Positions 1 to 23,335 are shown, counted from the stretch's first letter. The stretch is 64,000 nt of DNA from Megaleporinus macrocephalus (GCA_021613375.1 CM038710.1:27715763-27779762); one strand, 5' to 3'. Notes: generated by a model from the letters alone, not told the origin. Program-made: numbers and translations.

Positions 1-176
1 CTCTAAAATGTATCACTGGTTTATGGTTAGATATTATTAATGTGCATTTTAGACCTGGGTCTTTCAGAAACTATAGAATCTATGAATCTATAGAGCTCCT
101 TAGACTATAAATAGAAATGCCTGGATAGTCTATGTGTAAGTTAAAATTGTCTTTTCCTCCTCTCTATGTCTCTCAG

Positions 177-7598
<7,422 letters not shown>

Positions 7599-7680
7599 AC
7601 ACAGTATTGTCACTTGCAGATTTGCAGATATATTCTGTATATACAAGCACTTGTTATACTGAGTTCTACTCACGGATTAA

Positions 7681-7686
7681 AATAAA
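7681..7686 (+). promoter_or_regulatory. Probable polyadenylation signal of slc17a9
   Basis: AATAAA lies 83 bases after the slc17a9 stop codon. A second GGAATAAAC occurs near 7745. Either could end the transcript. Confidence 0.5.
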
Positions 7687-8106
7687 CAACTAGGCCATTA
7701 TTTTATTATACATTTTGTTATTTATAACTAGCTTTCTTTACATTGGAATAAACTTAAAATGTTCAGTATATCACCATGTTTTGTATAATTGCCAGTGTCA
7801 CACCATTTAAAAGATTAAAGCTAAGTTGTTTTTCAAAAATTCTGCAGTGCTTTCAATAGCCTGTTTCTTCACATTCTTAATGCCAATGCTCTTAACTGCT
7901 GTTATATCTAGGGTTTGCCAGGCGGTGGCAGTAGAGGGTCCTCCACTGGGACTCATATTAAATCCTTTGATTTTTTTTTTTCATTGCCAGAAACAACCTA
8001 CTGCTTTGGAGAAAAAATTAATTTTGCATCTGAATAAAATTTCTTATAGAAGAAGCGCGTAGGTGGACTGTGGGAGGTGTTTAAATCAGCACAAAAGCCA
8101 GGTGGT

Positions 8107-8152
<46 letters not shown>
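8107..8152. repeat. (GA)n microsatellite
   Basis: About 23 GA dinucleotides in intergenic sequence. Confidence 0.95.
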
Positions 8153-8157
<5 letters not shown>

Positions 8158-8972
8158 TCTTCCACAAAATCTCTGATAACTAAAAGAACTAAGCCAGCTC
8201 AATTTCAGCATAAAGTAGTCTAACTGTATAACTACAGTATATTCCAATCAAATGCGTAATAAAAGAGGCAAAGAATAAGAAGAGTTTGATAATGTGGATC
8301 TAAGATCTTTTGTGGTGCTAAACTGAATGTGGCTGAAAATTTGGGGCTGAAAATTCCTGTACTTATTAATATACTTTAAGTATTAATGTGGAATGTCTGT
8401 ATTTGAGCATTATTAAAATTAAACACTTCATACAATATACTCTTATTTAATTACATTTCCAGGAAAAATAGGATCTTTTCTACTTCTTATATTTTTAATT
8501 AGACATTTTTAGGTTTTAAATCGGTCAGATTTGGCCCGAACACGACAGGAAGGTTAAGGTTATAAGAGGCCAGGAGATTTTTTTTCTCAATTAAAAAAAG
8601 TTTGTACTTTATTTGTAGCCACTACCTCATCTTTGTGCAAACACTAATCACCACACCCAAAGGTTGTTAAAAGGGGAGAATACAAGACAGATTCACTAGC
8701 CTTTGTGATGTAGTGTGTGTCTTGGTTAAGCATTTCTGACTTACTTACTCAAGTATAGTACATTTTAGGCTTTATTATTTTAATTTTACACAGTTTTAAA
8801 AAAGGACACTCTTAGAACAGGTACTGTCACTGGGACGGTCTTCAGTATCTTTAGTTAGGGCACATTGCTCCTTTAGAATATTAGTACTGAGTCGATGTAT
8901 AAAGCCTTGTCTCCAGACTTTTATTTTTCTGTTTTTCAAAGCTTTCTGGAAAAAATAAACTTTTGGATCTTC

Positions 8973-8993
8973 TAGGGTTAGGGTTAGGGTTAG
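8973..8993 (+). repeat. Short interstitial telomere-like repeat
   Basis: Three and a bit tandem TTAGGG units are embedded in ordinary intergenic sequence. This is the vertebrate telomere unit, but the array is too short to imply a chromosome end or fusion. Confidence 0.8.
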
Positions 8994-10063
8994 TCATTGT
9001 TGTACCTTTGGGTGTACATTTATATTGCTAGTATCTTGGTGAACAACAAATGTAGCTGCACACCACCTGTTTTGAGTAATTTAGTAATACAAAGAGCAAC
9101 AGCATCTGCAGACACCAGAGGATAACTGATAATCCTAATCAAAGCAGATTCAGTGCTGTGGGATATCCTAACTGGAATAGTCCTAAAGATTATTTACTTT
9201 CACTTGCTAAACTTAGAGTTATTTGGCAAAATATCATTCAAAAACTTTTTTACAGGATTATCAAAAGCAGAACGACGAGAGGAGAATAAGTTTCAGTTTT
9301 CAGAATAGATAGAACAAAAAAGAGGAGATATTTTAGTGGTATAATCTGAGACTTAAGAAATGAAGCTCCATGTAGCAATGCTGGTTTTCCGTAGTTTGAT
9401 GTCTAACATTTCCCAACTTTAATATAAAACATAAGAATTTCTGTGTTTTAGAGAGACCAAGTCAGAGCCCTGAGCTCAGTTTCTGTCCGTCTCTGAAGAG
9501 AAGCCTAAATCAGTACTCAAACCGACGTTTTGATGATTGAGTAAAATAGTGACAAAAGCTAGTTCAGTAGAAGTTAAACTGAGTAATTTATAGAACTGCT
9601 GTGGAACATCTTACTAAATCCAGTATCTGTCATCAGAGGAACTGAGGATGGTTAAGCTCTGTTCTTCTCCTTTTCAGATTCTTTTGGTCAAAAATAAAAT
9701 GCTTAAGCTCCAATGTAAGATAAACAAAAATTAATTAGTAACAAGATATGGATGGCAAAAATGTAAGTAAGTGAATGTACTATTTCAAGCAAGTGAATGT
9801 AAATACTACCCAACTCTGGTTTTAACTTGTACATTTATTCCTCTCATTAATGGATCTGCAATGAAATGACTAAATTAGGCTTTACTAGCCTAATTTAGAC
9901 AAGCTTTACTTGTTTTACCAGTCATAAGATCATATCTATAAAGCCATTTTGACTAGTCATAGTGCAAACATGACATATGCATAATGTAAATTTAACTAGA
10001 CATATGTTACCCATGATTTAGGTGGAATACTCTTTTACTCATGATTTATTTTTTACCAGTCAA

Positions 10064-10128
10064 CAACAACAACAACAACAACAATAATAATAATCATAAT
10101 AATAATAATAATTATTATTATTATTATA
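10064..10128. repeat. (CAA)n and (TAA)n microsatellite
   Basis: A compound trinucleotide tract: CAA units change to TAA, then to ATT with an inverted half, so it could form a hairpin. Confidence 0.92.
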
Positions 10129-10679
10129 ACAATGACATTTCTATAGTTGGTTGGACCATACAGGGTGCTATAAAGCAGACTTTGTTTTGTGATTTCTGTA
10201 TGTACTTTTTATTGTAGATGTAGTTTCATTACACCAGTATTTTAAGTTGTGATCTGACCTCCTGAGAAATATGACAGTATAAATAAACTGCAGGTTAATT
10301 TTGAGTCTAGTTATTGCATGTAGGCTGCTTTAAGTGAAACCTTTTCTGGCAAAGTCCAGGGAAAATTCTATAATTTGTGCAGAAAACAACTTTAAAAAAT
10401 TAAGCGGTTAACCAGAATCTAACCAAATAAACTTAACATGTATTAGCACGTATATAATTTTGCCATCATGTTCTGTATTAGCTCATTATTATTATAAATC
10501 TCAAATCACAAAACTATAAGAAAGTTTCACAAAACAACGAAGACTTAGCATCTCAAGATAACAAGATAACAATGAAGGATCTCAGAATAACGACACAGCA
10601 TCTCAAAATAATAGTACATGAATTTGTGGCTGTAGAAAACGTCTTTAGGAGATGTTTTATAGTGAGGGGTGGGAATGGG

Positions 10680-11330
10680 TCTGTAACGCGATCTCTTTTC
10701 TGAGAGAAAGGAAACACAACACCACCGCCTTCCTCGCGACCCCCCTAGCGTGAGGGGGCCGCGCGTCGCTACGCCATCAGCAGGGGGCGGGGCTGCGCTG
10801 AGCTGCGCGAGACCCACCACTGCTGCAGCTCTCCGTTCACGTACGAGAGCGCGCGGGTCCGGGGATGCAGCCACGAATTTAATATCGACCCGTAACGCAC
10901 CGAAACCGGAGAGAGACGCAGCGTGTCGAGGTCGACAAAACGGTAAGCGGCGTTTTAACACATTCTCGTAAAGTGTATTTCTGCCGCCCTGACGGTTTAA
11001 TCGCCGTCCGGCCGCGTAACGTCGCTTTATTCCGCGCAGAGACGGAGCAGCTAACGGGCTAACCAATATGGATGCTACAGAGCGCTGCTAGCCAGTGCAC
11101 CGAGCCCCCGTGATGCAGCGGCTAGCAGGCTAGAGATTAGCCGCTCGAAATCCCGCCCGCTCAGGGCAGCAATCCCGCATCAGCGCTGCTGTTTAGCGGC
11201 TTTAACTCCTCTTATTTTTACTCACATCAGCGGAGACCGCAGTCGGCGGCCGTGATTTCCCCTGTTTGCGAGTCTTCGCCGTGAATGAATGGCGGGGCCG
11301 TTTCGAGTGGAGGTGGTTCTGTGGTGGGGG
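10680..11330 (+). promoter_or_regulatory. CpG-rich promoter region and probable non-coding first exon of dnajc5
   Basis: CpG density rises sharply here against the AT-rich surroundings, as at housekeeping-type vertebrate promoters. CAAAACG|GTAAGC at 10942/10943 is a good splice donor, and the next downstream acceptor in a gene context is at 17982, just before the dnajc5 start codon. I infer that a 5' UTR exon ends at 10942. The transcription start is not determined. Open frames on both strands are what GC-rich DNA gives by chance. Confidence 0.6.
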
Positions 11331-13316
11331 ATAAAGGCAAAGTGCGCCATTTCTCGTGCCAAGAGTGGCGCCTCTACCATTAGTGTGTGTATAAATGTTG
11401 TTTTCAGAACAAAAAGAGAGCACTGATCTATCCTGGCGTCCTGTCCGTCACATCAGCTTCCCCCCGGCGGAGGAGGAGGATGGTAGGATGGTAGGATGTG
11501 CACTGGTGTGTACGATGCTAACGGTTTCCAGGTGATGCTTCTGGAAAAAAGAGAGAGAGGCTGTTGCCACACCTGCAGCCATTCCGCTTTTTTACAGACA
11601 ACATGAATCTTATTACTTACTGTAAGTGGACGATGCCGATATCGGCTTTATTCTGCCTGGCTCGCTGCTGTTGTCATATATGTGTAGTCACATAGAGGGC
11701 AATGTACAGTACAGTGAGCTACAATTACAGTCGTATTGCTTCACATTAATGTGGAGGAGCTGATCCGCCAGTTACAGCAAATCTGGCACTATGTTGAAGT
11801 GCAACGCACAGAAGAAGGAAAAATTGAATTCTGTTATCCTTACTGTCAATGTTCTAAAAGCACAGTAATCCGCCTCACTCCTCCAAACACTCCCAGTGGC
11901 TTTCTTGTGCACCATAGGTACCCTGTGTTTTGGCCAGGAGGGGGATGAGTGGTCTGCCGGCAGTGCTGAGTAAACTAGCTGAAACAGGAGAGTCAGCTGA
12001 AGGGTGCTCAATGGATAGACACTAGAATCTCTTGTGATAATTGGAAACCAGCCTAAGCCTCTCCAGATATACAGTTGCTAAACGCAGTGCTTGCCAACAC
12101 TCCTGCACACATATACTATTGGTGTTATTATTCAATGCCGTTTTATGTAATCTTCAGTTCATTTACTCTTTATTGTTATAACGCAGAACAATAAAAATCA
12201 GTCTTTAGTATATTTAGTATATTCATTATACAGTAATACAAAGTTGGCCTTTTTTGGAAGTCTTTTTACTTGCAGTACACCAAGAAATTTTCACTATACA
12301 AAACATGTCACAATATTTATTTTTCAGATATCTTAGCAGTTGGAACAGAGACATAAAAGAAACATTAAAATAAATGTATATATAAAATACTATGTATGTG
12401 TGTGTTTATTTAGTATTTGGTGTACTGCGCTGCACTTAATGAAATTAAATGGGATTATTTTGCTCTCTTTATAATAAAAAATGCAGTCAGTTTTTTTTAC
12501 TATTACAAAGGATATATATGATCTGTGCAGTAAAGCATATTGTATTATGATGTAACTTATCACTATAACAGTATGTGTTGTGAAATTTGTCCAGGCTTTT
12601 GACTAGTAAAAAAACCTGAATCTCAAAAACTGAAAATCATACTCTTCATTTTGTGATTGCAGGATGGCTGTATGGTCACTCTAGACAGGCTGTGTGGTTC
12701 AGACATACTTTCTGAGCAGCTATCTTTGAAAGCAGGAGTCTTTTTTAGCAGCATTGTGTAGGGCATACTGAGTGATGGTTCCTGAAAATGGTGGCATATG
12801 ATCAGTATTGATTTCTTGTAGTGAAAGGCAGCACTAAAGAAGCAGCTGACAAGAAAAGTGTGAGTCAGCTGATGAATCATGGGTAATTCCTCTGATCGCT
12901 GTTCAGGCCTGGTGGTGATGTCATCATGTCGTTGGGTTTGGGCAATGTCAGGATCCGTGAGGGGCAGGGAGGGCAGTGTCCTTAATGACTGTAACCCGAT
13001 GTAAATGTTTATTTATATATTTTAACCAAACAGTGTATCGCTTATTATTTTGCAGGCAGTACTCCTGATGTGATAAGTGTGTGGGCTCTGTAGGCCTGCT
13101 TTAAAGCTGTACAGTCTATTAATCCCAGTGTTTTTTTCCATCGCACCATCTTCTAGCAAGGCTGCATGACCCATGCTGTTTTCAGTAAGTCTTACAAGAG
13201 GAAGCTAATAGTCTTGTCTATTGTCTTAATTAGATGTGTTAAAATGTGTGAGTTTGGATAGGTCAATGCACATTCACATTAGTCAGTTAATCTAAATAAT
13301 AATTAAAAATAATTCA

Positions 13317-13439
<123 letters not shown>

Positions 13440-16185
13440 ATTTATTTATTTTTATTTTTTTTAAAGCATTAAAATTTCCTGGTAATTTAATGTTTCCGTG
13501 TGAAGTGACCACAAGTGAAGGGCTTTTCTCATTGTGCACCACCTGATCAACTGATGTTTTAGGAAGATTGTAAGTATCTGCTAGCACATAAGAACTTGAT
13601 AAACAGGATTCAAATTCCTCTTTCAGCATCAGCAGCAGTAAGAGGAATTCCTACTGTAGTTTGCCGTATCGATCAATCTTCCATCTAAACCGCTAATTAA
13701 CTAAAGTGGCTTTAGTGTTTAAATCTCATACTGATGCTGCAGCTGCAAGCTTTGGATACTCTGCGTGGGAGAGGCAGACCACAAACACAGATGTGGCATT
13801 TTTTTAAAAGATAAATTCAAATTGTTTTACTTTTATATAAACGTTTGTAGAGATTAACTTGTGAAAACCTCCAGACTAACTGGAAAAATATGCCATCCAA
13901 AGAAAATTATTCTGCCGTGTGATCTGTAGCTGCTCTGGAGCCACTTCATGGTTTTATTTGTATTTAAGTTGCAGTAAATGCTGCCTTTGTGCAAGAACGT
14001 TTGATATGGAAAGGAAGACAGAGAGCATGCAGTCATATTGCATTTAACCAACAGTGTGCATAGCTGTTTCATTTTCAGCAGATATCAGTTGGAAGCGGGT
14101 TAGTTGGCCACAGTGTGGAATGTATTAGAGAAAAGCAGGCCATTATGTAGATACTCAAGGGAGCCTTGCTTTTGCCTTGCATATAAAATTTATAAAGTGC
14201 TATTTTATTGTTATTGTGTTTATCCTGATTTTTTAATAATTCATCACTAAAGGCTGCAGATAAACGCACAATATGTAAGATGATGTAGTCTGTTAAATTC
14301 ATACTTCACTTCAGTCCCTCCTCATCTTTCTTCATAAAGTTACAACCATTATTCCTTCATTTTCTGCTGATAATTTTAGTTAATTTAGGAACGTTTTAAA
14401 ATCCTACATAGTGATTGTGTCATACACAGTTGTGTCTTCTGTTGTGTCTTTTAATGAATTGGAAATTGTCTCTAAGTGGTGTTAAAGGCAAAAAAGTCAG
14501 CCCATACAGTCTGTAATTATTTTTTGTGATGTCCTGAATACAAATGCTTTCTAAAAGAAGTACAACTGAAAGCTGGCAATCAAAATTGAGCTAATTTGCA
14601 ATTATCAGTCTGAAATGTGGAGCAATGAAAGCAACCTGTTTAATTTTAAGGAATAGAGGCTAAAATGTCATGTCAAAGTTAATAATTTTTTTTTGTTTAC
14701 ATTTAAGCAAGATAAGATGCTGTTTTTGGCATTTTGTGGTGATTTCTTTTTAAACTCACTACTTTAACAGTAGTTGAAGGCAGCATTATACAGCCAGTTC
14801 GCAGTGTGTTCGTTCTGTCTGTCAATTCGTCTTTATTATAGCTTGTTTGTTGTTCTTATCTCTTTGAAAGAACGGCCCTCTGCAGGGAGAACACCTAGAG
14901 GCACTTACATCCCGGTAGAAACCATACATGCTACTGCTGCACTGTAACATGACGAGTTTGAGGAGGTGTCTTTGTTCACCCACTGTTGTGAAGTGCCATA
15001 CATATATATGTTTTGGTCTGATGTGTAAATGTCATAGGTTATATATTTTTTCTCCTCTGCTCTCCTGTTGCCTAATGGACTTGTAAGATGATATTAGTAG
15101 TGATAGCAGAACTATGTCAGAATCAATTTGATATAAGCCTTTGACTGATGTTTAACAGGCAGCGTGATATGTACATATGTTTTGCGTCTAAGGGGAGATC
15201 TGTTAGCAGAAATGAAATATAATATACAAAACTTTAATTCAGTTTGTGCAGAATTACCTGTAACCTTGTGTTTTCAGTAGCTTTAAAGAGCTCTTCATAT
15301 CTACATAGGAGTGAATTGTCTTCCTGTGGAGGCTGCCATATAGAGCTGCCATGTTCATACAAGACCTGAGAACGGATAAAGCACACACTGACTGTAAAGA
15401 GTGCCTTTTGTGTTTTTATAGAAAAATTTCATATTGAAATGACCTATTCTAGTGCTTTTCAGTAGTGCCATGTATAAAACTCTAAGTGGGGTATTTTGAT
15501 AACTTAAATCTGCTTATCTTACTACCTGCATTAAAACTACAAGGCCAAGTCAGCTTGATATTCCTCAGCTTCTTGTTCATATTTTCCCATTTCATCTTAA
15601 AATGTACAGCATATATATTCTGGCTCTGGTATTTAGCTTTTTATTTGCTAGCTTCTTGTTTGAATCTTCCTGTTCCACCCTAAATGTGGAAAAGTTGTTA
15701 TTAAGCCTTCAGCACCAGAATGTGACTGCTGCACTATTTAAGGTGTAAAGGAAACATTAAAAAAAGAAGCTGGCAAATATCCCTATCAGGAATGTTACCA
15801 GCATTAAAAGAGTAATTGGAACAATTTAATGGTCTAAATTATCTTATCTTGGGGTGAGTAAGGATATCAATCTGAGAATGTACATTTTGAAACACTGAGT
15901 TTCTAAACTTTTTATATAGTAGATGAGTGAATGAAATTGCTGTAACACCAATACTGGATATTGAGAACCAACATTTTAGATTGAATGGGGAATCATACTT
16001 ATTAATAAGCATAAAAGGACCATTAGAAGATACACACTGTTCCTTTAAAGCACAGCTAACATAAAATCCCTACATAAACACAAAGTTGTTTTAAAGTGGG
16101 TTAAACAATTGCAAATAAAGCCAAAATTGTCTCTTAAACAAAACACGCAGAGGAAATTGAGACTTCTGTAGAGGCTCATTAATAT

Positions 16186-16549
16186 TAGGGTGTAAGAAAA
16201 TATTAAAATATATAATATTGGGATATTATATTTCATGATACTGTATCGATTCTCAAAAACACAGTATCGATACACAGATTCCTGGCAGTGAATCTGACCA
16301 CTAGATGGCAGTGTTGTAATCCTTTTTCAGCTCCACTCCAACATTAACAAGCAGCACAAGGGCGCAATACTATTGTAAGCATTGACAAACCTGTTCTTAT
16401 AGTGGTGTGTTTTAATATAAGAATTCGCAGTATATCACTTTGCTTGCAATATAACAGTATACTGCGATATATTGAATCGTGACCGCTGTATCACGATATG
16501 TATTGTATCGCCAGGTTCTTACCAATACCAGGTTCTTACCACAGCCCTA
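16186..16549 (+). mobile_element. Small non-autonomous hAT-like element, copy A
   Basis: The 364 bp element starts TAGGGTGTAAGAAAA and ends ACCACAGCCCTA. It closely matches 17611-17931 along its length, including TACTGTATCGATT and ACAGTATCGATACACAG. Flanks ATTAATAT and AATCATAT fit a decayed 8 bp target-site duplication. It contains CCACTAGATGGCA at 16298-16310, a match to the vertebrate CTCF core motif. Confidence 0.75.
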
Positions 16550-17610
16550 AATCATATGTGAAATTGTTCCTGGTTAAAGCTGCATTATTCATTTTTTGGT
16601 TAAAATTAGAAGAAGTAGTAAATATTGCAAACAATAATTTAACAATCAGATGCGTTGAGTCCGATTTCTCTGATCTTGTCTTGCATCTTTATATTTTGAC
16701 ATCACAAACACACGTTGGGGTTTTTTAATATCTCGAATGCATAGTCATGATAGCTAATTCACTTACATCCTTGGAAGATGCATTCTTTGCCAAGTTTTAA
16801 CAGATGGTCTATTTAAATACTCTTACAACACACTAACAGTCTTCAGTTTCATCCGTTTGGTGTTACAAAATGTTCTTCTGCATGTTGCATGGCAAATACA
16901 CACTCACACCAGAAAGTAATGCGTAAATCTACGTAGTGTATTTTTTTAAAGATGAGCGAGATAAGGAAAATAATGATGATGATAATAATAATAAAAATCT
17001 AGAGCATCTTGTCCAGTCGTCATGTTTGTTGTGCTCTATTTTGAAGCCAGCATGTACAGATGTACAGTAAGCACACAGACTGCAGTCTCTTATCATTGTG
17101 CTCACTGTCCTCCACAATTAATGAAATCTGTTCGTTGGACAGATCTGCTTATCTGCTAAAACTGTGGTGTCAGACTGACTCTGTTCAGAAGACAAACAAT
17201 CATGAGCTTCATCTGCTGCTTCTTTGCACTGATTAACAGAGCAGTGGAGCGAGAGGCTTGAAAATAGGTGGATTAGGTGTAATCGGTGTCTGTGTGGATC
17301 AGCTCCTTGCTGGGGTTTGGCGTTTTGGACTCCAGGACAGGCTTTACGGAGCATCTTGGGAATAGGGATTAATGGCCATTTGGCATTAATATCAACTGCA
17401 CTCACAGCTTTTTGTATATTTTATATTATGTATGATAGCATGAGGTGATGACTTACTTTTAACATGGGATGTGTGGGATTAAAAGATTTGTGTCTGTGAT
17501 GCCACCAACCAGTTACTGCTATGTTACTGTCATTGATTGTTTTTGGGGTAATAGCTCAACTGAATACGTTTTAAACATTGGAGACACTTAATTGAGGCAC
17601 TACTGTTTTG

Positions 17611-17931
17611 TAGGGGTGTAAGAAAATATCGAATATCGGGATATTATGTTTGGTGATACTGTATCGATTTGTAAAACACAGTATCGATACACAGATTCCT
17701 GGCAGACAGTGAATCATTGTGTGTTGTGTTTAAGCCTCTCACTACTAGATGGCAGTGTTGGAATCAATTTTCAGCTCCACTCCAACATTAACAAGCAGCA
17801 CAAGGGCGCAGGGCTATTGTAAGCACTAATAAACCTGTTAATATAGTGGTGTGTTTTGATAGTAGGATTAGAAAAATCGCAATTTCACGATACGTATTGT
17901 ATCGCCAGGTTGTTGCCAATACACAGCCCTA
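17611..17931 (+). mobile_element. Small non-autonomous hAT-like element, copy B
   Basis: The 321 bp element starts TAGGGGTGTAAGAAAA and ends ATACACAGCCCTA. A perfect 8 bp duplication CTGTTTTG lies on each side (17603-17610 and 17932-17939), which supports hAT. It ends about 50 bases before the first dnajc5 coding exon. It carries CTACTAGATGGCA (17742-17754), one base from copy A's CTCF-like motif. Confidence 0.85.
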
Positions 17932-17998
17932 CTGTTTTGTGATCAGTCTTGAAGCAGCGTATGTTTGTACATGTGTCTGCAGATTGTTGAGAACGTGA

Positions 17999-20071
<2,073 letters not shown>

Positions 20072-23000
20072 TGTCACCCGCCCTCCCCTGCCTCCACCAC
20101 GTGGCCCTCCATCTGCCACTCTGCTCCCTCCCCCAATCTGAGGAACAACCAGAGGAGCGACTCCTCCAACAACAAAAAAGAAAAAAGCCACCATTGGCAA
20201 GGAGTAAAAGCCAGTGATAGTGGAACACAAGCTGAACTCTTTGACATCCTCCATTCTCCTGTTTTCTCACATCCACCATCATTCTTCCAGTGTGGCTTAT
20301 ATTTGCCTCAGTGTAGCTTCTGAAAAAAGCGTTTAAAAAGACGTTTGTTCTCCTATTTGTTGTTCTCCTCTTTTTGGCCTTTGACTTCCAAACTTGCCTT
20401 CCCATCACCCTTTCCTCCAGCCAGATTCGCTCGCTGTCCTGTAGCATGCACTGTTTCCCCACTATCACTAGGTGAGATTGAACATTTTTTTTAAACGATA
20501 GGTATTTACGCACACTTTCTATGTTCCCATTTGGAGGTCAGTGGTGGACGTACTTGTGAGTGTGATTTACGGTTGTGCTCACTTGACCTGTTTGGCATTT
20601 GTGTATGTAAGAAAGAAGGAACCTGAGGAACCAGATGATGGTGACCGTCTGTGGTTGTTTATTTTTCAGCACATCATGCTTTCATTTGTCCTATTACATT
20701 TCTAGGAAGAGAGAAAGCTGACAGTGACAGGTTAAATCTTCATTTAAGGCTCTGGCTCCTTGTTCAGTGTCCACCTTACATTAATAGTTACCGAGCTGTC
20801 TTACTCTCTCCATGTACCTAAAAGCAAAGCTCTGTCTTTAACCTGTCATCTCATTTTGCTTGTGGAAATGAATTAATAGGATAAAAATGTGCACAATATG
20901 TCACCAACATTTCAGAAAATCTATTTTCTTAATATTTATTTATGCCATCTGCATCTTAAAACTAACGGTATCGTGTTAAAGCGTCGAACAACTGTAAAGG
21001 CTGAGCCAAAATTAGTACACATCAATCAATCAATCAAACTGACTTTATACATCATAAGGTTGTGCCGTGAGTGGGTGTTGGTACATGTACTAGCCGGTCT
21101 TTGCCTTAGCCTGATGAGGCTATGTGGTCTTAGTCTTTATAGCATGTTCTAAGTCTTAGCATTATTTAGCTTGGCTTGGCTTGGTAACGTCCCTCTTCTC
21201 ACATTTTTAGGGACTTGTTAACACAAAGCCGTGTTCCGTTCCGTCATATCTCTTATTCCCAAATGTATATGTAAGAAGGAAAGAAGAATTAAATGTTTTT
21301 ATATAGATATACAATATACACACACGTCGTGTGTATGTACAGTATATGTATATTTTGTGCATTTTTACTTTGTAATTGTTGGCTCATATTTATTGTAGCG
21401 TGTTATCGATCCTTGTGATGTGTGACTGGTAAACTAGAGTGTCCCCCCTCGTGGTTACTTGAGAGTGACCACGGTGATGTTAATTGTGAGTGAATTTGCC
21501 TGTGGTAGTTGGAAGTTGTATATTCCAGGGCAAACTATGCCTTTTGTTGCTACTTACTCCTCGGTTTTCTTATAGGACCAGGATTTGGTACATTAGTAAC
21601 AACAATTCAGACAGAAAAGTGAGTCATTCAGAACCTTCGTCCCTCAGTCTCTGTGACAGCAGAGGAGGGAGTGCTTTCGTTAATTAATTTTAAATTGCGT
21701 CAAGCAGCCACGTGTTAGCTATTACCATCTCTTTGTTATCTCTTTGCAATTTTTTTGGTCTGTTTTGTCTCGATTGTCATTCTGGCATGTCCTGAGTTAT
21801 TTTTCTTGGATGCTATTTGACATTTCAGAACTGTTCTGTCGTAGTGAGTCATAGTTTGGTTGTAAACCGGTTAAAGTGAGGTGTCTGTTGGCACCCTTTT
21901 TGCCGGACATGTAGTACATAGAAGGACGAAAGTGTTTTCACTGAGCAGCTAAATGTGTAACAGATTGTGCTCTGAGCCAAGGTGACATGTTTTTCAATAT
22001 TTACAGTAAACTCTTAGCCTAATGCTTTAACTTTCAGTGTCATGTTGCTTAATTCAATCCTGAAGGTTATTTTTTGTTTACATTCCATGTCCTGGGTGAA
22101 ACCAGTAGTTTGGGTTTTTACAGGTGCTGTATCATTTTAAGGAATACAGTAATTTAAGGTGGCCATATTTAGGCACATGTCCAAACTCACTGTACTTGTT
22201 AGTGCTTTAACTTCCCCCAGAATTTCCCTGCATTCTCACCTGCATTCCTTCCTACAAAGGTTAAGCTGCTTATCGTTCTTAGATCATTCTCGTGCGTTTT
22301 TACACGAAGGTTTTCCAGCGTCGCTTGCCAATCTTAAAGCCCATTTTCAGGGTGTGTTATGTCCTGTGACCTTTCGACTGATCTAATTTTATGCAGGTAA
22401 CCATTTTTAGCTGTTGCCAAACCTGAAACGCCGTAACCATGTCACCAGCCATGTTCAGTCGTCTTCTTTTTGTTTGGAGTTTACAGATTAAATGCTAATC
22501 ATTCTTTCACTGGGTTGTGTACACTGAGCTTGTGAGCACAGTTCTCTGTTCTGTCACTCCAACACTCTTCACTGTATCACTCTCTTGCTCGCTCTGTCGT
22601 CGCCACCCCCCCGCCCCTTATTCTTCTGCTCTTGATGGCTTTTGCTGGATGTTTGCCTCTGTGGTCCTCTCCTGTGCATTTCCCCTTTTCCCTTCCCTCC
22701 ATTTACACTGATATGCCTACTATGGCTTCTACATTGAGATGGTGGAAAATGCAACATGTTTTTTTTTTTAGTTGAATGCAATGGAGCAACGTGACCAGGA
22801 AAAAAAGGTCCTTATAGTCTTCAGAAAGAAGAAAAAACGTGTAATTACAGTGAAATGGCATTTTTTTCTTTCTATTTTATTTATTACCTTATTTTGTCAT
22901 GGTTTTTAAAGATTTGTCCTTGTTTCAGATGGTATGTAATTTGGATGTGGCTATGAAACTATGCTACTCATAGTTAAATGGTTAAGGTCTCATGTACATA

Positions 23001-23110
23001 CACTGAATAATGAAGTATAATAATAGACCTTTATGTTGTAGCATGGTTATTGTCTGTCTGGAAGAAAAAAAATGATTTGCTGGTGTAAAATAAATGTTTA
23101 TGAACATTTC
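20072..23110 (+). other. Long 3' untranslated region of dnajc5 (inferred)
   Basis: No other gene was found for 3 kb after the stop. The first strong polyadenylation context is AATAAA at 23089-23094, which would give a UTR of about 3 kb, in line with long 3' UTRs known for DNAJC5 in other vertebrates. Earlier alternative ends are possible. Small open frames here look like chance. Confidence 0.55.
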
Positions 23111-23187
23111 ATTTTGTTTTCTTCTTATTTGCAACTTGTATGTCTGCAATATATTATTATATATTCAGAAAAACTGAAATCAGGAGC

Positions 23188-23215
23188 TTTATTACACTGT
23201 ATTTTGGTCTTTATT
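23188..23215 (-). promoter_or_regulatory. Candidate polyadenylation signals of the crh2 gene
   Basis: On the minus strand, AATAAA occurs at 23210-23215 and again at 23188-23193, about 120-150 bases after the crh2 stop. Both are suitable signals. They face the dnajc5 signal at 23089 across about 100 bases. Confidence 0.55.
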
Positions 23216-23335
23216 GCTATTATGAGTCTTTACATGACATTATAAACGATAATCAATGAGTAAAAGATTACCACTAGTTTAAGACACGGCGTACCTGCCT
23301 GGATAACTACACAGTGTACGACAGCGACGTTTCCT

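Larger units (their letters stand above)
7760..10680. other. Intergenic region between slc17a9 and dnajc5
   Basis: No exon with family similarity or convincing splice context was seen. It holds a (GA)n tract (8107-8152), a short telomere-like repeat (8973-8993), and a (CAA)n/(TAA)n tract (10064-10128). The remainder is AT-rich and unremarkable by eye. Confidence 0.7.

Noticed and set aside
10545..11066. A 173-codon minus-strand open frame over the CpG-rich dnajc5 start
   Set aside because: GC-rich sequence opens frames by chance. The translation is Arg/Ala-rich without domains, and a matching plus-strand frame exists too.
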